Below, piece by piece: positions 7,915 to 15,746 of a stretch of DNA of 64,000 nt. This DNA comes from Pseudolysinimonas sp051954455 (GTDB lineage Bacteria > Actinomycetota > Actinomycetes > Actinomycetales > Microbacteriaceae): positions 1-64,000 of the forward strand of contig NZ_JBQCHS010000030.1 of assembly GCF_051954455.1 (NCBI RefSeq), read 5' to 3'. The notes beneath the pieces were generated by a model, which saw only the letters and a program-made list of their open reading frames with translations, was not told where the DNA came from and did not search any database. The first letter of the stretch is position 1. Every line of letters starts with the position of its first letter. Made by a program: the position numbers and the translations under genes.

Positions 7915-8566
7915 CCGTCCCGTCGTGCGGGTCGAGCTCCCAGCTCGTGCCGGGTGCGGCCTCCAGGTGCCGGGCGACGAACGCCGCCGCCTCCGCGACC
8001 GCGGTGCGCGAAAGCGTCGGCGCCGGCCGCTCGTGCAGCTGGGTCGCGAGCGCCGGCCATGCCGGGTCGAGGTCGCGGCGCGCGAGGTGGACGCAGTGCA
8101 AGCACGCGCTCGCGCCCGGCACGACGAGCGGGCCGACCGTCACCGTCTCGCCGACCGTCACCGGCAGGTGCGGGACGTCCCGGCGCAGCCAGGGCCCGTG
8201 CTCGGCCGGAGCGAGGACCCACGGCGCGACGAGCACGACCAGCTCCGGCTCGTCGTTGCGGCCGAGCTGGCGCACGAGCTCCTCGGCGAGCTCGCCCGCA
8301 CCGTAGACCGCCACCCGCGGGGGCGCCGGCGGCGGCCCGACGAGAGCGGGGGCGAGACGGCGGCGCAGCGCCTCCGGATCCTCGCCGGCGGCGCGCGACA
8401 TCATCGCGAACCCGGTCTCCGAGATCCCGGTCGTGAGCGCGGCGAGCAGATGCTCGTGCGCGGCCGTCACGGCCTCGAGCACGACCAGCGGACGTCGACC
8501 GCCGAGCTGGACGGCGGTCGGCGACCGCCAGAGCATCGGCACCCCGTCGGCGAGCTTCAGCACCAT
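7781..8566 (-). CDS. E1/ThiF-like cyclodehydratase-domain protein
   Basis: 261 residues. After an N-terminal winged-helix-like region, a Rossmann segment (RVAVYGAGELAEELVRQL near residue 105) and two metal-binding pairs, CLHC near 154 and CSC near 230, match the bacteriocin cyclodehydratase-like domain of the E1 superfamily (TIGR03882 type). No precursor peptide, dehydrogenase or YcaO gene is nearby, so it is probably a conserved housekeeping relative, not part of a TOMM toxin cluster. A similar gene lies between uvrD2 and the DUF2342 gene in mycobacteria, to my knowledge. Its 3' end overlaps the helicase gene by 134 bases; the Pro/Ala/Ser-rich tail after CSC is encoded there. Confidence 0.75.
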   Translation of the reverse strand: MVLKLADGVPMLWRSPTAVQLGGRRPLVVLEAVTAAHEHLLAALTTGISETGFAMMSRAAGEDPEALRRRLAPALVGPPPAPPRVAVYGAGELAEELVRQLGRNDEPELVVLVAPWVLAPAEHGPWLRRDVPHLPVTVGETVTVGPLVVPGASACLHCVHLARRDLDPAWPALATQLHERPAPTLSRTAVAEAAAFVARHLEAAPGTSWELDPHDGTVSVAGWEPHPECSCAAPPGSDWAPGADRASPPVPSSARAAAVPA

Positions 8567-8649
8567 GCCGGAAGGATGCCCGAGGCGGCATCGGCGACGG
8601 GCGGTTCGTCCACACCCTCAGCCGCGCGACTCCTCGACCCGCGAGGAGG

Positions 8650-10005
8650 TCACTCCTCGTGCGGGCGGTCGCCGGTGGTGTCGTCGAGGAGGTCCTCGAT
8701 CGCCTTGTCGATCGCATCCGGCTCCGGCTCCGGCGAGGTCAGCCGCGCGACGAGCGCGGCCGGGTCGTCGATGTCGGCGTCCGTCGGCGTGAGGTCGGGG
8801 TGCGCCCAGAGCGCGTCGCGCCCGTCGGCGCCCACGGCCTCCGACACCGCCAGCCACATCGCGGCCGCCTCGCGCAGTCGCCGCGGCCGCAGCTCGAGCC
8901 CGACGAGGGTCGCGAACGCCGACTCCGCCGGGCCGCCCGAGGCGCGGCGTCGACGCACCATCTCCGCGATGGAGTCGGCGTGCGGCAGGCGCGCGGTGGC
9001 CGCCGCCGTCACGACATCCACCCAGCCCTCGATGAGCGCGAGGGTCGTCTCGAGGCGCCCGAGCGCGACGCGCTGCTCCTCGGTCTTCTCCGGGATGAAG
9101 GCGCCGTTCTGCACCGCGGCGCGCAGCTCCTCGGGATTCTGCGGGTCGAAGTCGGCGGCGAGCTCCGCGATGCGGTCGGTGTCGATCCGGATGCCGCGCG
9201 CGAAGTCGGTGATCTGGCTGAGGAGCGCCAGCCGCAGCCAGCGCGCGTGCCGGAAGAGGCGGGCGTGGGCGAGCTCCCGCACGGCGAGGTAGAGGCGCAC
9301 CTCCGAGATGTCGATGTCGAGGCCGGCGCCGAAGGCGTCGACGTTCTGCGGCACGAGCGCGGCCTGACGTTGCTCGCCGTCGAGGAGCGGGATGCCGACG
9401 TCGCCGCCCGAGACGACCTCGCCCGCCAGCTGCCCGACGACCTGCCCGAGCTGCATCGCGAACAACGTGCCCCCGATGTTGCGCATCACGCGCCCCGCGT
9501 CGCCGAGCATCCCGGAGAGCTCCTCCGGCGCCTGCTCGCGCAGCACCCCGGTCAGCGCGTCGGCGATGGAGAGCGCGACCGGCTCGGCCAGCTGCGTCCA
9601 GACCGGCATCGTGGCCTCCGCCCACCCGGAGCGGGTCAGGAGCGCCGGGGTCGTCGTGAGCTCCGCGATCGAGGTGATCTCGTCGAGCCACAGCGCCGCG
9701 ACGTGGAGCGCCTGCTCGAAGGCCGACACCTCGCCGGGCGTGGAGGTCACCGCGGAGCGCTGCGCGAGGCCCTTCGCCTGTTCGAGGGCGAGACCCCAGT
9801 CGATGCCGTCGCCGCTGTTCTGCAGCGCGGACTGCAGCTGCCCGATCAGGCGCTGCACCATCTCCGGGTCGTTCGGCAGACCGGCCGCACTCGCCAGTCG
9901 GGCCGGATCGAGCTCCCCGTTGCCGGAGAGGAACTCGCGCAGCATGTCGCGGAACTCGTCCTCGGAGGGACCCTCCTGGTCGCCGCGCGACACGTCGTCA
10001 GCCAT
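8650..10005 (-). CDS. Zinc-dependent metalloprotease-like protein (DUF2342)
   Basis: 451 residues of the actinobacterial DUF2342 family (Rv3195-like; distantly annotated as F420-related or zinc metalloprotease). The family core is visible: RELAHARLFRHARWL near residue 250, with an ExxH pair, and a later IEGWVDVV segment near 340 that supplies a further putative ligand. The N-terminus (1-35) and the C-terminus (Glu/Asp-rich) look disordered. Protease activity is inferred. The ATG at 10005 follows TAGCGT by six bases, a leaderless arrangement. It is divergent from the PDZ/Lon-like protease, a pairing kept in many actinobacteria. Confidence 0.88.
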   Translation of the reverse strand: MADDVSRGDQEGPSEDEFRDMLREFLSGNGELDPARLASAAGLPNDPEMVQRLIGQLQSALQNSGDGIDWGLALEQAKGLAQRSAVTSTPGEVSAFEQALHVAALWLDEITSIAELTTTPALLTRSGWAEATMPVWTQLAEPVALSIADALTGVLREQAPEELSGMLGDAGRVMRNIGGTLFAMQLGQVVGQLAGEVVSGGDVGIPLLDGEQRQAALVPQNVDAFGAGLDIDISEVRLYLAVRELAHARLFRHARWLRLALLSQITDFARGIRIDTDRIAELAADFDPQNPEELRAAVQNGAFIPEKTEEQRVALGRLETTLALIEGWVDVVTAAATARLPHADSIAEMVRRRRASGGPAESAFATLVGLELRPRRLREAAAMWLAVSEAVGADGRDALWAHPDLTPTDADIDDPAALVARLTSPEPEPDAIDKAIEDLLDDTTGDRPHEE

Positions 10006-10011
10006 GCATCC

Positions 10012-10017
10012 ACGCTA
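10012..10017 (-). promoter_or_regulatory. -10 box, leaderless type
   Basis: Minus-strand TAGCGT is followed by six bases and the ATG at 10005. A separate plus-strand TATGCT at 10052-10057 may serve the divergent PDZ gene, which would then have a leader of about 65 bases. Confidence 0.5.
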
Positions 10018-10129
10018 GACCGCACCCAGCGAGCGGCACCGGTCGTTCGCCTATGCTGAGGCCCCGCAGCCCTGCGCCCACAGCGAACACACCTCCTCGC
10101 CGGTGCCGGCCGCCGACCCGAGGAGCCCC

Positions 10130-11248
10130 GTGACCCAGCCCGTCCCACCCGGCATCCCGCACGCGCGTCGCGCGCGTCGCCGACCGGCACCCGGGACCGT
10201 CGGCTGGGTCCTGCTCCTCCTCGCCATCGCGGGCACCGTCGCGATCGGCCTGTCGCCGTCGCCGTACGTGGTCGAGCGCCCGGGTCCGGTGTACGACGTC
10301 CTCGGGTCATCGGGGTCGGGCGCGAAGGCGAAGCCGCTCATCGGCATCCCGTCCGCCGAGCGCACCTACCCGACCACGGGCTCCCTCGACATGCTCACCG
10401 TCTACGTCGACGGCACCCCGCAGAGCCCCGTCGACTGGATCGGCGTCGCCACCTCCTGGTTCGACCCGACGCGCTCGGTGGTTCCCCTCGACGAGGTCTA
10501 CCCGCCCGGCATCACCGACGACCAGGCCAACCAGCAGGACAAGGTCGAGATGTCGACGTCCCAGCAGGATGCGACGGCCGCCGCGCTCACCGCGCTCGGC
10601 CGCGACTACACCACCACGGTCGTCGTCGCGGCGGTGCAGAAGGGGAGCGCCGCCGCGGGGGTGCTGAAGCCCGGCGACGAGCTCGTGTCGGTGGGCGGCG
10701 CGCCGGTGACCGACCTGGCGCAGCTGCAGTCCGCGATCCGCGACCACGGCACCACGGCGCCGCTCGCGCTGGTCGTGAAGCGCGACGGTGCGGACGTGCC
10801 GGTCGAGGTGACCCCGCGGGTCAGCGCCGACTCCGGCAAGCCCGCGATCGGCATCTACACCGGCGCGCGCTACACGTTCCCCTTCGACGTGACGTTCCAG
10901 CTGGCCGACGTCGGCGGACCGAGCGCCGGGATGATGCTGGCGCTCGGCATCTACGACAAGCTCACCCCCGGCAGCCTGACCGGCGGCGCGCACATCGCCG
11001 GCACCGGCGAGATCTCGGCCGCCGGCGAGGTCGGCGCGATCGGCGGCATCCGGCAGAAGATGTACGGCGCGCGGAACGCGGGAGCGGACTGGTTCCTCGC
11101 GCCGGCGTCGAACTGCGACGAGGTCGTCGGTCACGTTCCCGCCGGCCTGCGCGTCGTCAAGGTGACGACCCTCCGTGAGGCGCTGAGGGACGTCACGGCG
11201 ATCGCGGCGAAGGACGCCGCCGATCTGCCCACCTGCACCTCCCGCTGA
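10130..11248 (+). CDS. PDZ and Lon-like serine protease, membrane-anchored
   Basis: 372 residues of the YlbL/Rv3194c type. One N-terminal transmembrane helix (about 25-45) is followed by an extracellular region, a PDZ domain (about 150-235, VVVAAVQKGSAAAGVLKPGDEL) and a Lon-type catalytic domain. The catalytic Ser lies in GGPSAGMM and the Lys in GGIRQKMYGA, the Ser-Lys dyad of Lon. It probably processes or removes envelope proteins. I chose GTG 10130 because GAGGAG sits four bases upstream; GTG 10103 lacks a ribosome site. It is followed after 46 bases by the UPF0182 gene. Confidence 0.9.
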   Translation: MTQPVPPGIPHARRARRRPAPGTVGWVLLLLAIAGTVAIGLSPSPYVVERPGPVYDVLGSSGSGAKAKPLIGIPSAERTYPTTGSLDMLTVYVDGTPQSPVDWIGVATSWFDPTRSVVPLDEVYPPGITDDQANQQDKVEMSTSQQDATAAALTALGRDYTTTVVVAAVQKGSAAAGVLKPGDELVSVGGAPVTDLAQLQSAIRDHGTTAPLALVVKRDGADVPVEVTPRVSADSGKPAIGIYTGARYTFPFDVTFQLADVGGPSAGMMLALGIYDKLTPGSLTGGAHIAGTGEISAAGEVGAIGGIRQKMYGARNAGADWFLAPASNCDEVVGHVPAGLRVVKVTTLREALRDVTAIAAKDAADLPTCTSR

Positions 11249-11269
11249 CCGAGGGACCGGGGGTTCCTC

Positions 11270-11288
11270 AGGGTCGCGACCCTAAACT
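11270..11288 (+). promoter_or_regulatory. Palindrome and leaderless -10 box of the UPF0182 gene
   Basis: The 14-base perfect palindrome AGGGTCGCGACCCT (11270-11283) runs into TAAACT (11283-11288), six bases before the GTG at 11295. The palindrome covers the upstream edge of the -10 box and could be an operator. Confidence 0.45.
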
Positions 11289-11294
11289 CGCAGG

Positions 11295-14213
11295 GTGAGC
11301 ACCCCGACCGCGTCGGCGACGGCGCCCCGACCACGGAGCCGCACGCGCGCGGTCGTGGCGATCTCGGCCATCATCCTCGCCGTCCTCGTGATCGCGTTCT
11401 TCGCGTTCGCCGGGCTCTACTCGGACGTGCTCTGGTACCAGCAGCTCGGGTTCCTCAACGTCCTGACGACGCAGTGGGCCGCGACGGTCGTGATGTTCCT
11501 CGTCGGGTTCGCCGCGATGGCGCTCGGCGTCGGCGCGAGCATCGTGCTGGCCTTCCGGCTCCGGCCGATGTACACGAAGCTGAGCTCACAGCTGGACCGC
11601 TACCAGCAGGTGATCGAGCCGCTGCGGCGCGTCACCATGTACGGCATCCCGCTCGTCCTCGGCGTCTTCATGGGCGTCTCGACGGCGACGCGCTGGCAGA
11701 CGGTGCTGCAGTACCTGAACCGCACCTCGTTCGGCACCAAGGACCCGCAGTTCGGCCTCGACGCCTCGTTCTACGTCTACGAGCTGCCGTTCTGGCACGG
11801 CGTGCTCGGCTACGCCTCCGCGGTGATCCTCATCTCGGGCCTCGCGGCGCTCGCGACCACCTACCTCTACGGCGGCATCCGGATCAGCGGGCGCGAGGTG
11901 CGCATCTCGCGCGCCGCCCGCATGCAGCTCGCGATCACGGCGTTCGTCTACCTCGCCGTGCAGGCGGTCAGCATCTGGCTCGACCAGTTCTCGACGGTCA
12001 CGTCGCAGAACTCGATCATCACGGGCGCCGACTACGTCGACGTCAACGCGACCATCCCGGGGCGGCTCATCCTCGCCGGCATCGCCGCGGTCGTCGCGAT
12101 CCTCTGCCTCATCACCGCGGCGATCGGGCGCTGGCGGCTGCCGCTCATCGGCACGGGACTGCTCATCGTCTCGGCGCTCGTCATCGGCGCGATCTACCCG
12201 GCGATCATCCAGAACCTCCAGGTGAACCCGAGCCCGCCGAAGTACGAGGCGAGCTACATCTCGCGCAACATCACCGCGACCCGTGACGCCTACGGCGTCA
12301 ACGACGTGCGGACGAAGACATACGACGCGACCACCGACGTCGCGCCGGGCCAGCTGCGTTCCGACGCCGACACGACCGCGAGCATCCGCATCCTCGACCC
12401 CGCGCTCGTGACACGCACCTTCTCCCAGCTGCAGCAGATCCGGCAGTACTACCAGTTCCCGAAGACGCTCGACGTCGACCGCTACACGATCAACGGTCAG
12501 ACGCAGGACACGGTGCTCGGCGTGCGGGAGCTCGACATCAAGAGCCAGAGTTCGCCCACCTGGTACAACAACACGCTCGTCTACACGCACGGCTACGGCA
12601 TCGTCGCGGCGGCCGGCAACCAGCGCACCGACAACGGGCAGCCGGTGTTCCTCGAATCGGGCATCCCGACCACCGGCGACCTCGGCATCACCCAGCCGCG
12701 GGTGTACTTCGGCGAGAACTCGCCGCCGTACTCGATCGTGGGAGCGAAGGACAACGGCAAGTCGATCGAGTTCGACTACCCGTCCGGGTCCGGCGGCGAC
12801 AGCTCGGCCGACGGCAAGACCACGACGTACTCGGCGAACGGCGGGCCGAAGCTCGACGACTTCGTGAAGCGGCTGGTCTACGCGACCAAGTTCCAGTCGA
12901 GCGACATCCTGTTCTCGAGCTCGGTGAAGGACCAGTCGCAGATCCTCTACGACCGCTCCCCGAAGCAGCGCGTCAAGAAGGTCGCGCCGTACCTGACCGT
13001 CGACTCCGACCCCTATCCGGCGGTCGTGAACGGACGGATCGTGTGGATCGTCGACGCGTACACGACGACGGCCGACTATCCGTACTCCTCGATCAATCAG
13101 CTGTCGAACATGATCGCCGACAGCAACACCGCGACCAATGCGCTCGCGGTCGACGACATCAACTACATCCGCAACTCGGTGAAGGCGACCGTCGACGCCT
13201 ATTCGGGCAAGGTGACCCTTTACGCCTGGGATGCGAAGGATCCGCTGCTGAAGACCTGGCAGAAGATCTTCCCGGCCACGGTGAAGCCGAAGAGCGCCAT
13301 GTCGACCCAGCTGCTCGCCCACGTGCGGTACCCGCAGGACCTGTTCAAGGCGCAGCGCTCGATCCTCGAGAAGTACCACGTCACCAATCCGACGGCGTTC
13401 TACAACAGCGTCGACGCGTGGAGCGTGCCGGATGACCCGGTGAGCACCGAGAACCCGCCGACGCTCCAGCCGCCGTATTACCTGACGATGCAGGTGCCGG
13501 GTCAGAGCAAGCCGGGGTTCACGCTGTACTCGACGTACATTCCGAACACCTCGCAGGCGGAGACGCGGAGCACGCTCACCGGCTACCTCGCCGTCGATTC
13601 CGACGCAGGGTCGGACTACGGCAAGCTGACTCTCCTGACCCTGCCCAAGGGGAGCAGTGTGCCCGGGCCGGGGCGTGTGCAGAACACCTTCGACACCGAC
13701 ACGACCGTGTCGACGGAGCTCAACCTGCTGCGCCAGGGGCAGACCAAGGTCGTGAGCGGCAACCTGCTCACCCTCCCGGTCGGCGGCGGCCTGCTGTACG
13801 TGCAGCCCGTGTACGTCGAGTCGAACACCGGATCGAGCTATCCCGTGCTGCGGAAGGTGCTGGTCGCGTTCGGCGACAAGATCGCCTTCGAGGACACGCT
13901 CGACGGGGCCCTCAACACCCTGTTCGGCGGCAACTCCGGAGCCAGCGCGGGCGACCAGGGCAGCGGTGAGGGCGGCACGTCGACCCCGCCGAGTCAGACC
14001 GGCGGCGGCACGAGCGGCTCGACCGGGGGAGGCTCCGCGGGCGGCGCGTCGAGCAACGCGGCGCTGCAGAAGGCGCTGCAGGCCTACCAGACGGACCTGC
14101 AGGCCCGGCAGGACGCCTACGCGAAGGGCGACCTCGTGGCGGCTGCGGAGGCCGATTCCCGCATGCAGAAGGACGTGCAGGACGCGATCGCCGCGAGCGG
14201 CGCCGGCGGCTGA
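11295..14213 (+). CDS. UPF0182 family large membrane protein
   Basis: 972 residues, a normal length for the actinobacterial family (Rv3193c-like). About seven transmembrane helices occupy residues 1-310, followed by a large extracellular domain with many Tyr and aromatic residues (conserved-looking stretch DQSQILYDRSPKQRVKKVAPYL cut here after PYL; near 545-570). Residues about 885-930 are a Gly/Ser/Thr-rich linker, then a helical tail (ALQAYQTDLQARQDAYAKGD). Function is unknown. GTG 11295 is supported by the -10 box six bases upstream. It may also be read with the PDZ protease upstream. Confidence 0.93.
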   Translation: MSTPTASATAPRPRSRTRAVVAISAIILAVLVIAFFAFAGLYSDVLWYQQLGFLNVLTTQWAATVVMFLVGFAAMALGVGASIVLAFRLRPMYTKLSSQLDRYQQVIEPLRRVTMYGIPLVLGVFMGVSTATRWQTVLQYLNRTSFGTKDPQFGLDASFYVYELPFWHGVLGYASAVILISGLAALATTYLYGGIRISGREVRISRAARMQLAITAFVYLAVQAVSIWLDQFSTVTSQNSIITGADYVDVNATIPGRLILAGIAAVVAILCLITAAIGRWRLPLIGTGLLIVSALVIGAIYPAIIQNLQVNPSPPKYEASYISRNITATRDAYGVNDVRTKTYDATTDVAPGQLRSDADTTASIRILDPALVTRTFSQLQQIRQYYQFPKTLDVDRYTINGQTQDTVLGVRELDIKSQSSPTWYNNTLVYTHGYGIVAAAGNQRTDNGQPVFLESGIPTTGDLGITQPRVYFGENSPPYSIVGAKDNGKSIEFDYPSGSGGDSSADGKTTTYSANGGPKLDDFVKRLVYATKFQSSDILFSSSVKDQSQILYDRSPKQRVKKVAPYLTVDSDPYPAVVNGRIVWIVDAYTTTADYPYSSINQLSNMIADSNTATNALAVDDINYIRNSVKATVDAYSGKVTLYAWDAKDPLLKTWQKIFPATVKPKSAMSTQLLAHVRYPQDLFKAQRSILEKYHVTNPTAFYNSVDAWSVPDDPVSTENPPTLQPPYYLTMQVPGQSKPGFTLYSTYIPNTSQAETRSTLTGYLAVDSDAGSDYGKLTLLTLPKGSSVPGPGRVQNTFDTDTTVSTELNLLRQGQTKVVSGNLLTLPVGGGLLYVQPVYVESNTGSSYPVLRKVLVAFGDKIAFEDTLDGALNTLFGGNSGASAGDQGSGEGGTSTPPSQTGGGTSGSTGGGSAGGASSNAALQKALQAYQTDLQARQDAYAKGDLVAAAEADSRMQKDVQDAIAASGAGG

Positions 14214-14262
14214 CCCCGATTCGGCGAACCCCGCGGCGAGATGCTAAAGTCGGTCTTCGTGC

Positions 14263-14336
14263 CGCGGGGTGGAGCAGTTCGGTAGCTCGCTGGGCTCATA
14301 ACCCAGAGGTCGCAGGTTCAAATCCTGTCCCCGCAA
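14263..14336 (+). tRNA. Initiator tRNA-fMet (CAT)
   Basis: 74 bases form a full cloverleaf with anticodon CAT in the loop CTCATAA. Two initiator hallmarks are visible: position 1 (C) does not pair with position 72 (A), and the anticodon stem has three consecutive G:C pairs (GGG/CCC). The T arm GCAGGTTCAAATCCTGT fits. The 3' CCA is not encoded. A strong hairpin follows at 14343-14372. Confidence 0.95.
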
Positions 14337-14342
14337 CAGATG

Positions 14343-14372
14343 AAGGCCCCGGTCCACTCGGACCGGGGCCTT
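14343..14372 (+). terminator. tRNA-fMet terminator hairpin
   Basis: A perfect 13-bp stem (14343-14355 with 14360-14372) with loop ACTC, GC-rich at its core and starting with AA/ending with TT. It begins seven bases after the tRNA. Confidence 0.85.
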
Positions 14373-14423
14373 CTGCATGTCGGGCGGTCGGCTCACCAAG
14401 GCCGGGCTGTCGGCCGGCAAGCG

Positions 14424-15662
14424 TCAGGCGTTGGGAGTGTTCGCGTCGTCGCCCTTGTACTCGCTCGTGAAGACCAGGTGGCCCGAATCGTCGAACGACA
14501 CGTACCCCTGTACGTCGTAGTCGTCGATGATGCCGTAGATGGCACCGTGGGCCGAGCCCAGGTGGCCTTCGGCATTCATCTCGAAGGAGCCGGCCGTGTC
14601 GGTCGTGACCTGCCAGGCACCGTCCTGCCAGGTGCCGAATTCCACGACCGGTCGCTGCTTCATGCTCCACGAGATCCCGTCGATCGAGACGTTGGGCTCG
14701 TCGTTGATGATCTCGAACCCGCAGTCGCCGACCGGCGCGAGCACCGTCTGGGCGACGCAGCCGTCGAGGAAGGCGTCGACCGCGGCATGCGCCGCCGTGA
14801 CGCCGTCGCTCGTCAGATGCGGTTGGAGGGTCACCGACTTTCGCCCCGCGAAGGAGGTGATCGTGACCGAGCGCGCGTCGGCAGTCACGAGCGAGGTGTC
14901 GCCGTCGACCGCGAACGCGTAGGTGCCGGGCAGTGCGACGAACTCGTCGAGTTGCGAGCCGTCCTTCTGGATGCCGATGCCGTCCACGGTCGCGTCGAGC
15001 CCCTGGGGTCGGGCGTCGGACAGGTGGATGACCGGGAAGGCGGTGCCGTCGACGGTCCAGGTGTCCCAGATCAGCGACTTCCGATGCGTCACGAGATGGA
15101 AGGACTGGGTGAACGAACCGCTCGCGGTCGTGAGGCGCGCCGTCACGATGGAGCGGGAGCCGTGCGTCACGGCCGAGATGATCTGGTGCCGGACGATCCG
15201 GTTCGTCACGCGCTCATAGACGGCGTCGTCCACGAGCGACTTGTTGGCCGTGGGAGCCGGCGCGAGCTGGGCGATGGCGGCCGTCGCGTGCCCCTTCTCC
15301 ACGGCGGTGAGGAACCGGTCGACGCTCGCGCTCGGCGCGTGCTGGGCCATGAGGACGGCGGCGACGATGGCGACCGCCGCGATCACGAGCACCCCCGCGC
15401 CGCCGAGCGCGAGGCCGAGGATCAACCCCAGCCTGCGGCGCGGGCGCTGCGGTTCGGGCGTCGCGAGAGAGGCCACGGCGTCGGGCGCGGTGGGCGGTGC
15501 GGGGGGAACGACGTCGCGGGGCGCACCGGACGGCGGGGGAGGAGCCGTGGTGAACCTCGCCGTCGCCGAGTCCGCGGCGACGGGCACCTCCGACTCCGGA
15601 GCGAGAGGGGCGGCGATCTCCTCGGTCGAGGCGGTGTCGTCGGTGGGGCTGTCGGGAGTCAT
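14424..15662 (-). CDS. Hypothetical single-pass membrane protein
   Basis: 412 residues, family not recognised. Residues 1-75 are cytoplasmic and Pro/Ala/Glu-rich; RRRLG then precedes one transmembrane helix at about 79-103. The extracellular part holds two apparent repeats, about 110-245 and 255-400. Each pairs a DUF4878-like alpha/beta start (VDRFLTAVEKGHATAAIAQL; VDAFLDGC) with a second strand-rich half, and a possible disulfide, DGCVAQTVLAPVGDCGF. Such anchored proteins are common in actinobacteria and often follow lipoprotein-like folds. TAGCGT near 15693-15698 may be its -10 box. It stands alone between the tRNA and glpD. Confidence 0.75.
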   Translation of the reverse strand: MTPDSPTDDTASTEEIAAPLAPESEVPVAADSATARFTTAPPPPSGAPRDVVPPAPPTAPDAVASLATPEPQRPRRRLGLILGLALGGAGVLVIAAVAIVAAVLMAQHAPSASVDRFLTAVEKGHATAAIAQLAPAPTANKSLVDDAVYERVTNRIVRHQIISAVTHGSRSIVTARLTTASGSFTQSFHLVTHRKSLIWDTWTVDGTAFPVIHLSDARPQGLDATVDGIGIQKDGSQLDEFVALPGTYAFAVDGDTSLVTADARSVTITSFAGRKSVTLQPHLTSDGVTAAHAAVDAFLDGCVAQTVLAPVGDCGFEIINDEPNVSIDGISWSMKQRPVVEFGTWQDGAWQVTTDTAGSFEMNAEGHLGSAHGAIYGIIDDYDVQGYVSFDDSGHLVFTSEYKGDDANTPNA

Positions 15663-15746
15663 GGGTTCCCCGTTCGTGAGTGAGCGCTCCTCACGCTAGT
15701 GGTCGCGCGGGCTCACGTGGTCGAAAAGACGCCCGGGAGCCGTCGC

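Noticed and set aside
7781..8566. A thiazole/oxazole-modified peptide toxin cluster
   Set aside because: Only one E1-like protein is present; no YcaO, dehydrogenase, precursor or exporter is near it.
14296..14670. A minus-strand reading frame ending in GTGFEPATSGL
   Set aside because: This phrase is a well-known artefact of translating the antisense of a tRNA; here it lies over tRNA-fMet (14263-14336).
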